Shown: positions 43,028 to 52,834 of the stretch, one piece after another
Numbering within the stretch: the first letter of the stretch is position 1
How the letters are laid out: each line of letters opens with the position of its first letter
Assembly: GCF_003319115.1 (NCBI RefSeq)
Contig: NZ_QOHF01000029.1
Location: forward strand, 1-52,834
DNA: 52,834 nucleotides
DNA from: Geodermatophilus sp. TF02-6
Lineage (GTDB): Bacteria > Actinomycetota > Actinomycetes > Mycobacteriales > Geodermatophilaceae
Direction: 5' to 3'
Notes under the pieces: generated by a model
Database searches by the model: none
What the model was told of the DNA's origin: nothing
What the model saw: only the letters and a program-made list of their open reading frames with translations
Translations under genes and position numbers: made by a program

Positions 43028-43993
43028 TCAGCGGTGGCGGCGGACCCCGAAGACGATGTCCTCCCAGGCCGGGATGCGGGCGCGGGGGTCCTCGTCCTCG
43101 CCCTCGCCCTCCCCGCCGGGTCGGCCGAGGACGACGGTGTCGTGCTCGGCGACGTCGTCGTCGAGCAGGGGATCGGTGCGGCGCTCGCCGCGCGGGGTGC
43201 CGTCGACCGGCAGTACCGGGCGCACGTGGTCGGCCTCGCCGGGGTCGCCGCCGTCCCGGCCGGGGTCGCCGCCGTCCTCGTCGGCGGCCAGCCGGGCCGA
43301 CGACGCCGGCGCGGCGACCTCGTCGTCGGGGACGACCGAGACCGGGCGGCTGCGGTGCACCGGCACCGGCCGCTCGTTCGGCACGTGCGGAACGACCCGG
43401 ACCAGGCGGGTGCCCTCGGCGAAGTCGGTGGTCGCGGCGTCGACCGGGGTGACCGTCCGGGCCGGGACGTCGTAGGCCCAGCGCGTGACGCCGGACTTCG
43501 ACCCGGCCTGCCACGCGGCGGTGACCTGCCAGACGCCGTCGCTGGACCGGGCGGCGTCCCAGCGGACCGCGTCGAGGTCGGCGCCGAGCAGCCGCAGCCG
43601 CTCGGCCATGAACTGCTGCAGGGGCACCGCGGGCGTCCCCTCGGACAGCCGCACCCGGGCCTCGCGGGCCTGTTCGGCGACCCGCTCGCGCTCCTGCAGG
43701 ACCGGGTGGGCGAACCGCATGATCCGCTCCACCCGGATGCCGGAGGCCGCGGCGACCTGCTCGGGGGTCTCCCCGGCGCGGATGCGGGCCTGGATCACCC
43801 GCGGCGGCATGGTGACGCCGATCTCGACGTCGATCTGGCCGAGGCGGCGGGCGTCCCCGCGGGCGGCGGCGCGGACCCGCTCGTCGATGGGCAGCAGGAA
43901 GCGCTCGGGCTCCTCGCCGGCCTCGGCGCCGTCCAGGACGAGGACCAGGTTCTCCCCGTCCTCGGAGAGCGCCACGAGACGCAGAGTGCGCAT
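43028..43993 (-). CDS. sepH: Septation protein SepH (DUF3071)
   Basis: A 321-residue cell-division protein that in Streptomyces and mycobacteria binds FtsZ and promotes ring assembly. The N-terminal DUF3071 part runs MRTLRLVALSEDGENLVL through VTRWAYDVPARTVTPVDA, with a helix-turn-helix-like GETPEQVAAASGIRVERIMRF. An acidic, disordered linker follows, then the conserved C-terminal tail RIPAWEDIVFGVRRHR. The start ATG 43993 has GGAGG at 8 bases. Position beside serC matches Rv0883c-Rv0884c from memory; here a beta-amylase sits between. Confidence 0.95.
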   Translation of the reverse strand: MRTLRLVALSEDGENLVLVLDGAEAGEEPERFLLPIDERVRAAARGDARRLGQIDVEIGVTMPPRVIQARIRAGETPEQVAAASGIRVERIMRFAHPVLQERERVAEQAREARVRLSEGTPAVPLQQFMAERLRLLGADLDAVRWDAARSSDGVWQVTAAWQAGSKSGVTRWAYDVPARTVTPVDAATTDFAEGTRLVRVVPHVPNERPVPVHRSRPVSVVPDDEVAAPASSARLAADEDGGDPGRDGGDPGEADHVRPVLPVDGTPRGERRTDPLLDDDVAEHDTVVLGRPGGEGEGEDEDPRARIPAWEDIVFGVRRHR

Positions 43994-44183
43994 GGGCGAC
44001 CTCCGGGTGGTGCTCGTGGCGGGACGACGGTGGTCGGGCCGGCTCGGTTCGAGACAGTCCCGTGGGGCGAGGCTATCCGTGCCCGCGGGAGCTGGTCGGC
44101 AGGCTCGCCCGGCGTGGCGCGACCGCGGCCGAGGTCCTCACGGGGCGTGACGACGCGACCACCCGACGCCGCGCTCGGTGCGG

Positions 44184-45635
44184 TCACACGTCGGGGCTGT
44201 ACGTCTTGATGAACCGTGCGTACCGGTCGGCACCGGTGCCCGAGGACACGTCGCCGATCCGGAGCACCGTCAGGCCGAGGTAGCCCCACTGCTCGAAGGC
44301 CTCCTCGATGTCGTCCCAGCCCTCGTCGGACCGCACGCCGCCGGCCAGCGCGTTCTCGCCCTTGAGCTCGACGCCGGCCCGGAAGGCGTAGTCGCCGATC
44401 CAGCCGACCAGCGTCTGGGCCAGCGAGTACGCGGGCGGGGCATCCTGGTCGTCCATCTCCAGGGCGGTGAAGTGCACGACCACCTCGCGCGGGCCGCCGT
44501 CGAACCGGTCGGCCAGCTCGATGATCCGCTGGTAGCCGTGCCCGGTCGCCCACGAGTCGAGGTCGACGCTGGTCTGGACCAGGCCGGTGGTGACCTCGGC
44601 GGCCCGCGGGTGGGCCGGGTTGGTCATCGACCAGTGGATGCCCGGCACCTTGTAGCCGATGTCGGCCTCCGGGAAGTCCTCGCCCAGGGTGCGGACGACC
44701 GTGCGCAGCACCCGCTCGCCGTGGTCGACGAGGGAGCCGTTGTACCAGTCGACGAAGTCGCGGCCGTACTGCGTGTCGAGGTAGTCCAGGCCGGCGAAGA
44801 AGGCGTCGGCGTCCTGGGGCGGGCAGATCTGGTCCACCGACGTGTAGGCGGTGCCCCAGGCCGCGTTGACCGCCTCGAGGGAGCCGTAGCGGCGCAGCGC
44901 CCACTGCTGGAGGTCGCGGACGGCCAGCGGGGAGTACGACTGCAGCGCGCCGCGGGTCGGGTAGCCGGTGCCCTGGTCGTGCTGGTTGTAGGAGGGGTAG
45001 CGCAGCTCGCCGGAGGGGCCGAGGGAGACGTTGACCTCGATGACGTCGTCGGCGTAGGTGTCGCCGTACTGCTGGGCGAAGGCCCGGGTGAAGTCCCGGT
45101 ACTCGTCCATCACCACGCCGTCGGCCCAACCCTGCACGCTCTCGGCCGAGTAGTTGCCCTGCTCGCTGCGGTGCTGCAGCCCGGTCGGGCCGAGCTCGAC
45201 GCCGCGGTAGGTGACCTCGGCGTACTTCTGCCACAGCCAGGACGGCAGCAGGCTGGTGTACTCGTCCCCGACGTTCCCGCCGGCCTGGTGGAAGGACAGG
45301 ATCGGCACGATGTCCAGCCCGTGCGACGTGATCACGTCGAAGACGCGGTCGTAGTAGCTCCAGTCGAACCGGTTGTCCGCCCGACCCTCGACGTCGCCCC
45401 ACCACACGTCGACGCTCACCGCGTCCACGCCGTAGCCGGCCACGCTGTCCAGGTCGGCCTCGAAGTCGGCCCAGTCGGTCACGTGCAGCGGCGCCATCAC
45501 GTTGGCGGTGAACTCCGGGTCGTCCAGCGCCACCGGACCCGGCGGCACCGGACCGTCGGGTGGCGCGGCCTGGGCGGTGCCCGCGCCGGCGAGGACGAGA
45601 CCGAGGACGGCGAGGGTGACTGTGGCGCGCTTCAC
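44184..45635 (-). CDS. Secreted beta-amylase (GH14)
   Basis: A 483-residue exo-acting glycosidase that releases maltose from the non-reducing ends of starch. A signal peptide (KRATVTLAVLGLVLAGAGTAQAAP) directs secretion. GH14 marks are VDAVSVDVWWGDVE, LSFHQAGGNVGD, VSLGPSGELRYPSY with catalytic E210, and the second catalytic Glu E427 in GENALAGG. There is no C-terminal starch-binding domain, unlike some Bacillus enzymes. GTG 45635 starts the signal peptide. The genes on either side are housekeeping, suggesting insertion; GH14 is uncommon in actinobacteria. Confidence 0.92.
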   Translation of the reverse strand: MKRATVTLAVLGLVLAGAGTAQAAPPDGPVPPGPVALDDPEFTANVMAPLHVTDWADFEADLDSVAGYGVDAVSVDVWWGDVEGRADNRFDWSYYDRVFDVITSHGLDIVPILSFHQAGGNVGDEYTSLLPSWLWQKYAEVTYRGVELGPTGLQHRSEQGNYSAESVQGWADGVVMDEYRDFTRAFAQQYGDTYADDVIEVNVSLGPSGELRYPSYNQHDQGTGYPTRGALQSYSPLAVRDLQQWALRRYGSLEAVNAAWGTAYTSVDQICPPQDADAFFAGLDYLDTQYGRDFVDWYNGSLVDHGERVLRTVVRTLGEDFPEADIGYKVPGIHWSMTNPAHPRAAEVTTGLVQTSVDLDSWATGHGYQRIIELADRFDGGPREVVVHFTALEMDDQDAPPAYSLAQTLVGWIGDYAFRAGVELKGENALAGGVRSDEGWDDIEEAFEQWGYLGLTVLRIGDVSSGTGADRYARFIKTYSPDV

Positions 45636-45774
45636 ACCCGCCGATGCTGTCAGCTCGTCGCCACGGGGTCACGGCCGGTACCGGACGCCGGGCGCCCACC
45701 CCGGTGTGTCCCGACCGACACGCGGTCAGCGGCGGCCCCACCCCGGGTCCGGCCCCGAGCCTGGTGACGTGAGG

Positions 45775-45885
45775 GAACGGCCCCCCTGCAGGGTCCCGCC
45801 GCCGGCCCCGTCTCGGGTCCCACCCTGAGCTTGCGAAGGGTGGGGAGGGCGGGGTCCTTCTCTGGTGGGGGGCAGGGGGGCCCTC

Positions 45886-45888
<3 letters not shown>
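45775..45888 (-). terminator. Stop-anchored palindromic repeat(s) after serC (R7)
   Basis: On the minus strand it begins with the serC TAG and GAGGGCCCCCCTGCCCCCC. A second AAGGACCCC block follows (45855-45865), then CGCAAGCTCAGGG and GGGACCCTGCAGGGGGGCC. Two nested copies fill most of the 250-bp gap between serC and the beta-amylase start; the remaining bases show no gene. Confidence 0.7.
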
Positions 45889-49088
<3,200 letters not shown>

Positions 49089-49103
49089 GCGCGCCCGCCG
49101 TCA

Positions 49104-49129
49104 GGGGCCGAAGTGGCCACTTCGGCCCC
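49104..49129. terminator. 26-bp perfect palindrome after pdxH
   Basis: A perfect palindrome of two 13-base halves without loop, centred on TGGCCA, starts 15 bp past the pdxH stop and ends 14 bp before the MFS GTG. As RNA it would form a long hairpin. It may be a terminator or attenuator; as DNA it could also bind a symmetric dimer. Confidence 0.7.
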
Positions 49130-49143
49130 CCGGGGATGCTCCG

Positions 49144-50490
49144 GTGAGCGCGCCGGTCGACCCGGTCGAGGGGGCCGGACCGGTCGAGGAGCCCGTGCCG
49201 GTGCCGCCGAGAGCCCGGCGCGCCCGGGTCTCCCGACACCTGGCCATCGACACCGGCCCGCTGCGCAACCCGCACTACCGACGGCTGTTCTGGGGCGTCG
49301 CGGCCACGACGCTCGGCCAGCAGATGACCCTGGTCGCCGTCCCGTACCAGGTGTACGAGATCACCGGCTCCTCTCTGCTGGTCGGCGTCACGTCGGTCGT
49401 GGCGCTGGTGCCGCTGATCGTGTTCGGCCTGCTCGGCGGGGCGATCGCCGACGCGATGGACCGGCGGCGGCTGCTGCTGGTCACCGGGGCCGGGTCGGCG
49501 GGGACCAGCGCGCTGCTGGCGGTCCAGGCGCTGCTGCCCGGCGGCGGGAACCTGGCGGTGCTGTGGGTGCTCACCGCCTGCGTGTCCGCGTTCAGCGCGG
49601 TGAACCAGCCGACCCGCAGCGCGGTCATCCCCGCCCTGGTGGGGGCCGAGGGCGTGCCGGCGGCGAACGCCCTGGCCATGACCGTGCGCCAGGTCGGGGT
49701 CATCGTCGGCCCCCTGCTGGCCGGCGTCCTCATCGGCCTCGGCGACCTGTTCCTCACCTACGCCGTCGACGCCCTCGGCTTCGCGGTGGCCGTGCTGCTG
49801 CTGCGCGGTCTGCCGGCACTGCCGCCGGGCCGGGAGGCCGGGCCGCTGCGGCTGGGCGCCGCGGTGCGCGGGGTGGGGGAGGGGTTCGCCTTCCTGCGCA
49901 CCCAGCCGGTGCTGCTGATGACCTTCGTCGTGGACGTCGTCGCGATGCTGTTCGCCTGGCCGCAGGCGGTCTTCCCCGAGCTGGCGGAGGGGCGCTACGC
50001 CGGCTCGCCCAACAGCCTGGGCTGGCTGTTCGCCGGCATCTCCATCGGCGCGCTGGTCATGGGGCTGACCTCGGGGTGGGTGTCCCGGGTGGACCGGCAG
50101 GGCGCCGTCGTCCTCGCCGCGATCGTGGTGTGGGGCCTGGCGATCATCGGCTTCGGGTTCGCCCCGACGCTGTGGGTGGCCGTGCTCTGCCTGGCCGTGG
50201 CCGGGGCCGGCGACATGGTCAGCGCCGTCCTGCGCTCCTCGATGCTGCAGCTGGCCGCTCCGGAGCAGATGCGCGGCCGCATGCAGGGCGTCTTCCTCGT
50301 CGTCGTCGCCGGTGGGCCGCGGCTGGGCGACCTGCGGGCCGGGGCGATCGCCAGCGCGGCCGGGGTGACCGCCGCGATGGTCTCCGGCGGAGTGGTCGTC
50401 GTCGCCGCGATGGCGGTCGTGGCGCTGGCCGTGCCGTCGTTCCGGACGTTCCGCGCCTCGCGGACCGCGTACCCGTCCGCGCGCGGCTGA
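49144..50490 (+). CDS. MFS transporter (MFS_3/EntS-like)
   Basis: A 448-residue major facilitator protein with about twelve helices. RNPHYRRLFWGVAATTLGQQMTLVAVPYQVYEITGSSLLVG is the family N-terminus, GGAIADAMDRRRLLLV motif A, and NQPTRSAVIPALVGAEGVPAANAL the loop typical of EntS-like exporters. It is distinct from the copy at 35713. GTG 49144 is preceded by a palindrome but no clear ribosome site. Substrate unknown. Its stop is 2 bp from the convergent ohr stop. Confidence 0.9.
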   Translation: MSAPVDPVEGAGPVEEPVPVPPRARRARVSRHLAIDTGPLRNPHYRRLFWGVAATTLGQQMTLVAVPYQVYEITGSSLLVGVTSVVALVPLIVFGLLGGAIADAMDRRRLLLVTGAGSAGTSALLAVQALLPGGGNLAVLWVLTACVSAFSAVNQPTRSAVIPALVGAEGVPAANALAMTVRQVGVIVGPLLAGVLIGLGDLFLTYAVDALGFAVAVLLLRGLPALPPGREAGPLRLGAAVRGVGEGFAFLRTQPVLLMTFVVDVVAMLFAWPQAVFPELAEGRYAGSPNSLGWLFAGISIGALVMGLTSGWVSRVDRQGAVVLAAIVVWGLAIIGFGFAPTLWVAVLCLAVAGAGDMVSAVLRSSMLQLAAPEQMRGRMQGVFLVVVAGGPRLGDLRAGAIASAAGVTAAMVSGGVVVVAAMAVVALAVPSFRTFRASRTAYPSARG

Positions 50491-50492
50491 GC

Positions 50493-50936
50493 TCAGTCCG
50501 CCGACGTCGGGGGGACGACGTGCAGCCCGACCTCGACGTTGCCCGCGGTGGCCCGCGAGTACGGGCAGATGGTGTGCGTCTTCTCCAGCACCTTCCGGGC
50601 CGTCTCCTCGTCCAGCTGCGGCAGCCGGGCCGACAGGTCGACGGCGAGCCCGAAGTCGCCGGGCTCGCCGCGCAGGAAGTGCACCTGGCAGGTGACCGAG
50701 GAGTCCTCCAGGGCCTTCGGGGTCAGCCCCAGGTCCTTGAGCGCGAACCGCATGGCGCTCTGGAAGCAGGCCGCGTAGCCGGCGGCGAACAGCTGCTCGG
50801 GGTTGGTACCGGGGCCGCCGTCCCCGCCCAGCTCGGCCGGGCGGGACAGCTGTGCGGCCAGCCGCCCGTCGGAGGAGGCCACCTCCCCGGTGCGGGCGCC
50901 GGTCGCCGTCGCCTCGGCGGTGTAGATGCGGTCCAT
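50493..50936 (-). CDS. ohr: Organic hydroperoxide resistance protein (Ohr)
   Basis: A 147-residue thiol peroxidase that reduces organic hydroperoxides using dihydrolipoyl donors. The two catalytic cysteines are C57 (AAGYAACFQSA) and C124 (HTICPYSRAT), with the conserved GTNPEQLFAA before the first. No OhrR repressor is adjacent. ATG 50936. A stop-anchored repeat separates it from udgX upstream. Confidence 0.96.
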   Translation of the reverse strand: MDRIYTAEATATGARTGEVASSDGRLAAQLSRPAELGGDGGPGTNPEQLFAAGYAACFQSAMRFALKDLGLTPKALEDSSVTCQVHFLRGEPGDFGLAVDLSARLPQLDEETARKVLEKTHTICPYSRATAGNVEVGLHVVPPTSAD

Positions 50937-50989
50937 GGGGACCGTCCTACCGCCCGGGAGCGGCGTGCGCCAGGCCCTCTCCTCGGCGT

Positions 50990-51025
50990 CCCCGAGCGTG
51001 CCAGGGGGGCCGGGGTCCGCTTTCA
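50990..51025 (-). terminator. Stop-anchored palindromic repeat fragment after udgX (R9)
   Basis: On the minus strand it starts with the udgX TGA and AAGCGGACCCCGGCCCCCC, then CTGGCACGCTCGGGG. It is a shorter copy without the full second arm, and lies between co-oriented udgX and ohr. Confidence 0.6.
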
Positions 51026-51703
51026 GGCCAGGGCGTGCGCGACCACCCGCAGGTCGGCCACCAGCGCGTCGTAGGCCGCCTCGCGGGCGTCGTCCGGCGT
51101 GCGCAGGATCGCCGAGGGGTGGGTGGTGGCCAGCACCCACGTCTGGTGGGGGGCGTCCTCGTCGTCGTCGGCGGCCGCGGCGGCGAACAGGTCGTCGGTG
51201 CCCGGCGGGGTCCAGGGCATCAGCCGACCCCGCTCCTGGGTGATCCGGAAGGACGGCGAGATGAGCGCCTTGGCCGCGGTCGCGCCCAGGCAGACGACCA
51301 CCTCCGGCTGCAGGACGGCGAACTCCGCCTCCAGCCACGGCCGGCAGGCGCGCAGGTGCTCCGGCCCCGGGGTCTTGTGCAGCCGCCGCTTGGGCGTGGG
51401 CGTGAACCGGAAGTGCTTGACCGCGTTGGTGATGTAGGCGTCGCGGCGGTCGATGCCGGCGTCGGCCAGCGCCCGGTCGAGCAGCCGCCCGGCCGGGCCG
51501 ACGAACGGCTCGCCCTTGCGGTCCTCCTGGTCGCCGGGCTGCTCGCCGACGAAGACGATCCGTGCGGTCTCCGGGCCCTCGCCGAAGACGGTCTGGGTGG
51601 CCGGCTCCCACAGCTCGCACGCCCGGCACCCGGCGGCGGCCGCGCGCAGGCCGTCCAGCCCCACCCCGGTCGGCGGCTGCGCCGGGACGTTCTCCTGGCT
51701 CAT
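51023..51703 (-). CDS. udgX: UdgX-family uracil-DNA binding glycosylase
   Basis: A 226-residue iron-sulfur uracil-DNA glycosylase-superfamily protein. Cys ligands C26, C29, C120 and C138 fit the 4Fe-4S cluster of family 4/UdgX. The motif GEQPGDQED (53-61) and the extra loop KRRLH (105-109) with H109 are the UdgX hallmarks; in M. smegmatis UdgX, H109 in KRRIH forms a covalent bond with the deoxyribose after uracil removal. Here the loop has Leu for Ile. So it should form a covalent adduct with uracil-containing DNA rather than release product. ATG 51703. Next to ohr, suggesting damage response. Confidence 0.92.
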   Translation of the reverse strand: MSQENVPAQPPTGVGLDGLRAAAAGCRACELWEPATQTVFGEGPETARIVFVGEQPGDQEDRKGEPFVGPAGRLLDRALADAGIDRRDAYITNAVKHFRFTPTPKRRLHKTPGPEHLRACRPWLEAEFAVLQPEVVVCLGATAAKALISPSFRITQERGRLMPWTPPGTDDLFAAAAADDDEDAPHQTWVLATTHPSAILRTPDDAREAAYDALVADLRVVAHALA

Positions 51704-51794
51704 GTGCTGATGACACCGCAGTCCCGGCCCGGGCGCGACACGGGCAGCCGATACGGTCGGCCCGACGAAGCCCGACGGAGGAGGACCGACAGCG

Positions 51795-52715
51795 GTGCTG
51801 GAGTTCGACGGGCTCTACAAGACCTACGGGGAACGCCGGGTGCTCGACGGCGTCTCGTTCGCCGTCGCCCCCAGCTCGATGTTCGGCTTCTGCGGGGCCA
51901 ACGGCGCCGGGAAGACCACGACGATGCGCATCGCGATGGGGCTGGCCCGCGCCGACGCCGGCGAGGTCCGCTGGCGGGGCAGCCCGCTGGACGCCGCCGT
52001 GCGGCGCCGGGTCGGCTACATGCCCGAGGAGCGGGGCCTCTACCCGAAGATGCGGGTCGGCGAGCAGCTGACCTACTTCGCCCGGCTGCACGGCCTGGAC
52101 GCCGCCGCGGCCGCCCACGCGGCCGAGCACTGGGCCGACCGGCTGGGCCTGGCCGCCCGCCGGGGCGACCGGGTGGAGAAGCTGTCGCTGGGCAACCAGC
52201 AGCGGGTCCAGCTGGCCGCCGCGCTGGTCAGCCGGCCGGAGGTGCTCATCCTCGACGAGCCGTTCTCCGGCCTGGATCCGGTCGGCGTCGACACGCTGGC
52301 CGAGGCGCTGCTGGAGCAGGTGCGCGGCGGCGTCCCGGTGGTGTTCTCCAGCCACCAGCTCGACCTGGTCGAGCGGCTGTGCGACTCGGTCGGCATCCTC
52401 GCCCGCGGACACATGGTGGCCGCCGGCCCCGTCGCCGAGCTGCGCCGACGCGAGGCCGGCCGGGTGCTGCGGGTGGTCGTCCCCGACGCCCCGCCGGGGT
52501 GGGCGGCCGCGCTGCCCGGCGTGCGGGTGGTGTCCCAGCGGGCCGGCGACACCCTGCTCGAGCTGGACGCCGGCACCGACGACCAGGCGGTGCTCGCCGC
52601 CGCGCTGCGCACCGGCCGGGTCGCCCACTTCGCCTGGCGCGAGCCGACCCTCGTCGAGCTGTTCCGCGAGGCGGTCGCCGACCCGGATCCCGGGACCGAG
52701 GAGGTGGCCGCGTGA
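51795..52715 (+). CDS. ABC transporter ATP-binding protein (NatA-like)
   Basis: A 306-residue ATPase of an export-type ABC system. Walker A is GANGAGKT (34-41), the signature LSLGNQQRVQ precedes Walker B VLILDEPFSGLD, and FSSHQLDLVERLCD contains the switch His. The C-terminal domain of about 90 residues is usual in this NatA/DrrA-like group. GTG 51795 follows GGAGGAGG, and TACGGT (51754-51759) may be a -10. A downstream GTG at 52712 overlaps its stop, as expected for a permease partner, but that gene is cut off. Confidence 0.94.
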   Translation: MLEFDGLYKTYGERRVLDGVSFAVAPSSMFGFCGANGAGKTTTMRIAMGLARADAGEVRWRGSPLDAAVRRRVGYMPEERGLYPKMRVGEQLTYFARLHGLDAAAAAHAAEHWADRLGLAARRGDRVEKLSLGNQQRVQLAAALVSRPEVLILDEPFSGLDPVGVDTLAEALLEQVRGGVPVVFSSHQLDLVERLCDSVGILARGHMVAAGPVAELRRREAGRVLRVVVPDAPPGWAAALPGVRVVSQRAGDTLLELDAGTDDQAVLAAALRTGRVAHFAWREPTLVELFREAVADPDPGTEEVAA

Positions 52716-52726
52716 GAAGCCCTGTG
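52712..52726 (+). pseudogene. Start of a disrupted ABC permease gene (inferred)
   Basis: GTG AGA AGC CCT overlaps the ATPase stop as GTGA, the usual coupling to a permease. Within about 12-18 bases the sequence changes to lower-GC DNA that reads on the opposite strand as the end of a transposase-like frame. The rest of the permease is outside the window or lost. The plus frame stays open to the edge but does not look like a membrane protein. Confidence 0.4.
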
Positions 52727-52834
52727 TCAAGCCGCCTGCCGTTGATCTTGGTTGAGGATGCGTTGCAGGGCGTTGTGTCGGGCGGGGTCGTAGGCTTCGC
52801 CGGCTTGCCAGCAGTGCCAGATCACGTAGAGCCA
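52727..52834 (-). mobile_element. C-terminal end of an insertion-sequence transposase (IS110-like, partial)
   Basis: On the minus strand 35 codons lead to a TGA stop at 52727-52729: WLYVIWHCWQAGEAYDPARH and so on, ending LQRILNQDQRQAA. The pattern W-x-IWxCWQ-x-G-x-x-YDPARH is seen at the C-terminus of IS110/IS116/IS902-family transposases, from memory. GC is clearly lower than the rest. The gene's start and the element's other end are outside the window. Confidence 0.6.

Overview
The window is high-GC, densely coded actinobacterial chromosome, with GTG starts about as common as ATG, GTGA stop/start overlaps and SepH, DUF3027, DUF2530, DUF2771 and an XPB-type helicase. The gene set and a palindromic repeat that follows stop codons suggest Geodermatophilaceae (Blastococcus, Geodermatophilus or Modestobacter kin). 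That family placement is inference, not a database result. No rRNA, tRNA, CRISPR array or replication origin was seen.

Layout. 1-2100: a lone groEL behind two CIRCE operators. 2156-8069: zwf, DUF72, a Gfo/Idh/MocA oxidoreductase, a VOC protein, DUF4031, an HD hydrolase, a scramblase-like protein, and a 43-residue basic protein with a structured leader. 8207-18116: a large LuxR/AAA regulator, a DEAD/DEAH helicase, and two two-component systems pointing apart around a membrane protein. 18117-19170: a duplicated fragment of the helicase 5' end, then a VapBC-type toxin-antitoxin pair with a clear palindromic operator. 19211-24679: XPB helicase, a cyclopropane-synthase-like methyltransferase and a helicase-associated WYL protein. 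24796-33571: small proteins, an acyl-CoA synthetase, an endonuclease/exonuclease/phosphatase, two DUF202 proteins, a cold-shock protein, DUF2771 plus MFS, DUF3027 and DUF2530. 33723-41487: purine permease, MarR plus MFS, a 2H phosphoesterase, an aldo/keto reductase, a thioesterase and an MHS transporter. 41620-49088: SpoU methyltransferase, stress protein, sepH, secreted beta-amylase, serC, citrate synthase, pdxH. 49144-52834: MFS, ohr, udgX, and an ABC ATPase whose partner gene is cut off by a probable insertion sequence running off the end.

Much of 19211-49088 matches, from memory, the order of conserved genes around M. tuberculosis Rv0861c-Rv0889c (XPB, helicase-associated protein, cspB, DUF2771, MFS, DUF3027, DUF2530, MarR, SpoU, SepH, serC, citA). 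This looks like an old actinobacterial backbone with interspersed additions such as the methyltransferase, beta-amylase and MHS transporter.

The most unusual signals are non-coding: a palindromic repeat that starts within a few bases of at least nine stop codons, very long perfect hairpins at gene ends, a copied fragment of a helicase start region, and a structured leader before a tiny basic protein.
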